Source: Chitinophagaceae bacterium
Lineage (GTDB): Bacteria; Bacteroidota; Bacteroidia; Chitinophagales; Chitinophagaceae
Assembly: GCA_947483345.1 (NCBI GenBank)
Contig: CANKNL010000188.1
Coordinates: 1 to 5,937 of the forward strand
Reading direction: 5' to 3'
Length of the DNA stretch: 5,937 bases
The notes beneath the pieces were generated by a model. The model ran no database searches, was not told the DNA's origin, and was given only the letters and a program-made list of their open reading frames with translations. The first letter of the stretch is position 1. Every line of letters begins with the position of its first letter. Positions 4,421-5,937 of the stretch are shown here, piece after piece. The position numbers and the translations under genes are program-made.

Positions 4421-5937
4421 ATGCAAAACAAAATGAAACAAAACAAAATAATGCCGGCAATCAGTTTTGCCGTATTGCTAATTTCGTCATGTAATAATAA
4501 AGAATCAGAAATGACAACGACTGCGTACAAATGGCCCGACAGTGTAGCTGCCCCTGTGGCAGAGAAGAAAGCCCATGAATTAATGGCACATGGAGATACC
4601 CGGATCGATAATTATTATTGGATGAATGATTATTTTAAAAAAGGTATCGATAGTACAAAAGTGGTTAATTATCTGAATGCCGAGAATGCGTATTATGATA
4701 CCATGATGAACGGCACGAAAACCCTGCAGGAAAATCTGTATACCGAAATGAAGGCAAGGATAAAAGAAAAAGATGAGTCGGTGCCGGTATTTAAAAATGG
4801 ATATTATTATTACAGCCGGGTGGTGGAAGGCAAGGATTATTTTGTGTATTGCAGAAAAAAAGGAAACCTGCAGGCTGCAGAAGAGGTTTTGCTGGATGTG
4901 AATGCCATGGCCGAGGGGCATAATTATTTTTCGGCAACCGGTTTTGATGTGAGCATGGATAATAAACTCCTGGCATATGGCATTGATATGCTGAGCAGGA
5001 GACAATATGACATCTATATAAAAAATCTGGAGACAGGAGAAATATACAAAGACAAAATTCCGAATACAGAAGGCCAGCCGGTTTGGGCAAATGATAACCT
5101 GACGTTGTTTTATACTTCAAAAAATGCGGTAACACTTTTATCAGAAAAAATTAAAAGGCATAAACTGGGTACCGATGCTGCTACCGATAAAACGGTGTAT
5201 GAAGAAAAAGACCCGACCAATTATATTGGTGTTAGTAAAACCAAGTCGGATAAATTTATTTTAATTGGTTCCGGTGCTACGCTTTCATCGGAGTACAGGT
5301 ATATAGATGCTAATAAACCAGAAGATGCATTTAAAGTTTTTCAACCCCGGATGAAGGAAGTGCTGTACGACGTTGATCATGCCAATGATAAATTTTACAT
5401 ACGTACCAATCTACAGGCAAAGAATTTTAAAGTGATGACCTGTGCCGAAAACAAAACCGATTCATCAGCATGGACAGACCTGATAGCACATAATGATAAA
5501 ATACTGATACAGGGATTCGACCTCTTTAAAAATTATATGGCCATCTCCGAAAGAAAAGATGGGTTAACACAGATTCATATTTTAAATACCAAGGATAACA
5601 GCTCTCATTATCTGCCCTTTGAGGAAGCTGCTTATGCAGCCAATATATCCAACAGTCCGGATTATAATACTGATGTGATGCGGTACAATTACACATCACT
5701 AACCACGCCCAACTCAGTATATGATTACAACATGGTTACCAAAGAAAAAAAACTGATGAAGCAGCAGGAAGTGATCGGTAGTTTTAAACCGGCAGATTAT
5801 GAAACGGAAAGAGTAATGGCAACTGCCAAGGACGGAACAAAAATTCCTATCTCGATCGTTTATAAAAAAGGATTTAAGAAGGATGGTCATGCGCCTTTAA
5901 TGTTATACGGCTATGGTTCTTATGGAGCCAGCATGGA
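4421..5937 (+). CDS. ptrB: Oligopeptidase B-like S9A family peptidase, lipoprotein (3' end outside window)
   Basis: The first 505 codons of a prolyl-oligopeptidase-family serine peptidase, open to the window edge. Numbered from the ATG at 4421, residues 1-24 form a lipoprotein signal: K4, K6 and K9, a hydrophobic core, and lipobox ISSC with C24 as the lipidated residue. In-frame ATGs at 4433 and 4451 are alternative starts; the 4451 start would lose the positive residues. Residues 45-90 carry the family's N-terminal signature (PVAEKKAHELMAHGDTRIDN, then YYWMND and YLNAENAYY). The propeller follows, with YYYYSR, YFVYCRKKG, EEVLLDVNAMAEGH and RRQYDIY, all close to oligopeptidase B. DGTKIP (471-476) and LMLYGYGSYGASM (493-505) mark entry to the alpha/beta-hydrolase domain. 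The Ser-Asp-His triad lies beyond the window. Complete members run about 680-720 residues and cleave short peptides after Lys or Arg. Lipid anchoring suggests an envelope peptide-degrading role. The substrate preference is inferred, and a plain S9A prolyl oligopeptidase is the alternative. Confidence 0.9.
   Translation, partial: MQNKMKQNKIMPAISFAVLLISSCNNKESEMTTTAYKWPDSVAAPVAEKKAHELMAHGDTRIDNYYWMNDYFKKGIDSTKVVNYLNAENAYYDTMMNGTKTLQENLYTEMKARIKEKDESVPVFKNGYYYYSRVVEGKDYFVYCRKKGNLQAAEEVLLDVNAMAEGHNYFSATGFDVSMDNKLLAYGIDMLSRRQYDIYIKNLETGEIYKDKIPNTEGQPVWANDNLTLFYTSKNAVTLLSEKIKRHKLGTDAATDKTVYEEKDPTNYIGVSKTKSDKFILIGSGATLSSEYRYIDANKPEDAFKVFQPRMKEVLYDVDHANDKFYIRTNLQAKNFKVMTCAENKTDSSAWTDLIAHNDKILIQGFDLFKNYMAISERKDGLTQIHILNTKDNSSHYLPFEEAAYAANISNSPDYNTDVMRYNYTSLTTPNSVYDYNMVTKEKKLMKQQEVIGSFKPADYETERVMATAKDGTKIPISIVYKKGFKKDGHAPLMLYGYGSYGASM

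Noticed and set aside
4580..5135. Two minus-strand ORFs (4580-5005 and 4791-5135)
   Set aside because: Both lie wholly inside the strongly recognisable peptidase gene on the other strand. Their His/Ile/Phe-rich or Pro/Cys-rich translations look like antisense shadows.

Overview
The window looks like chromosomal DNA of a Bacteroidota bacterium, probably of the Chitinophagaceae/Sphingobacteriales type. This is inferred from AT-rich spacers, a secreted protein with lamin-tail domains and a gliding/T9SS-type C-terminal domain, a lipoprotein-type S9 peptidase, and -33/-7 promoter-like motifs (TTG-N19..21-TAnnTTTG). No phylogenetic marker is present, so the family-level placement is a guess.

Layout: (1) 32-1021, minus strand: complete asd, aspartate-semialdehyde dehydrogenase. 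(2) 1022-1319: divergent intergenic region. On the minus strand it carries what looks like an asd leader: a promoter-like element, a 19-codon Lys-rich micro-ORF, an AGGAGG sequence with a 7-codon micro-ORF, a factor-independent terminator, and a competing antiterminator pairing. A palindrome lies just upstream of the -33 element. (3) 1320-3932, plus strand: a secreted 870-residue protein with two [Ig-like + lamin-tail] units and a C-terminal surface-type domain. (4) 3933-4420: a 488-bp spacer with a 12-bp hairpin after the stop codon, a decayed C-terminal fragment of a REP-associated (Y1/IS200-like) tyrosine transposase, and two divergent palindromes in opposite orientation. The second palindrome has a T-run and sits just before the next gene. 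(5) 4421-5937, plus strand: the first 505 codons of an oligopeptidase B-like S9A peptidase with a lipoprotein signal, cut by the window edge before its catalytic domain.

The three main genes do not form an obvious pathway. asd is housekeeping amino-acid biosynthesis, and the other two encode exported proteins. The most interesting material is in the two spacers: a possible Lys-codon attenuator in front of asd, and a REP/RAYT scar whose palindromes can also form a terminator/antiterminator pair in front of the peptidase gene. All folding statements come from base pairing read by eye; no energies were computed.
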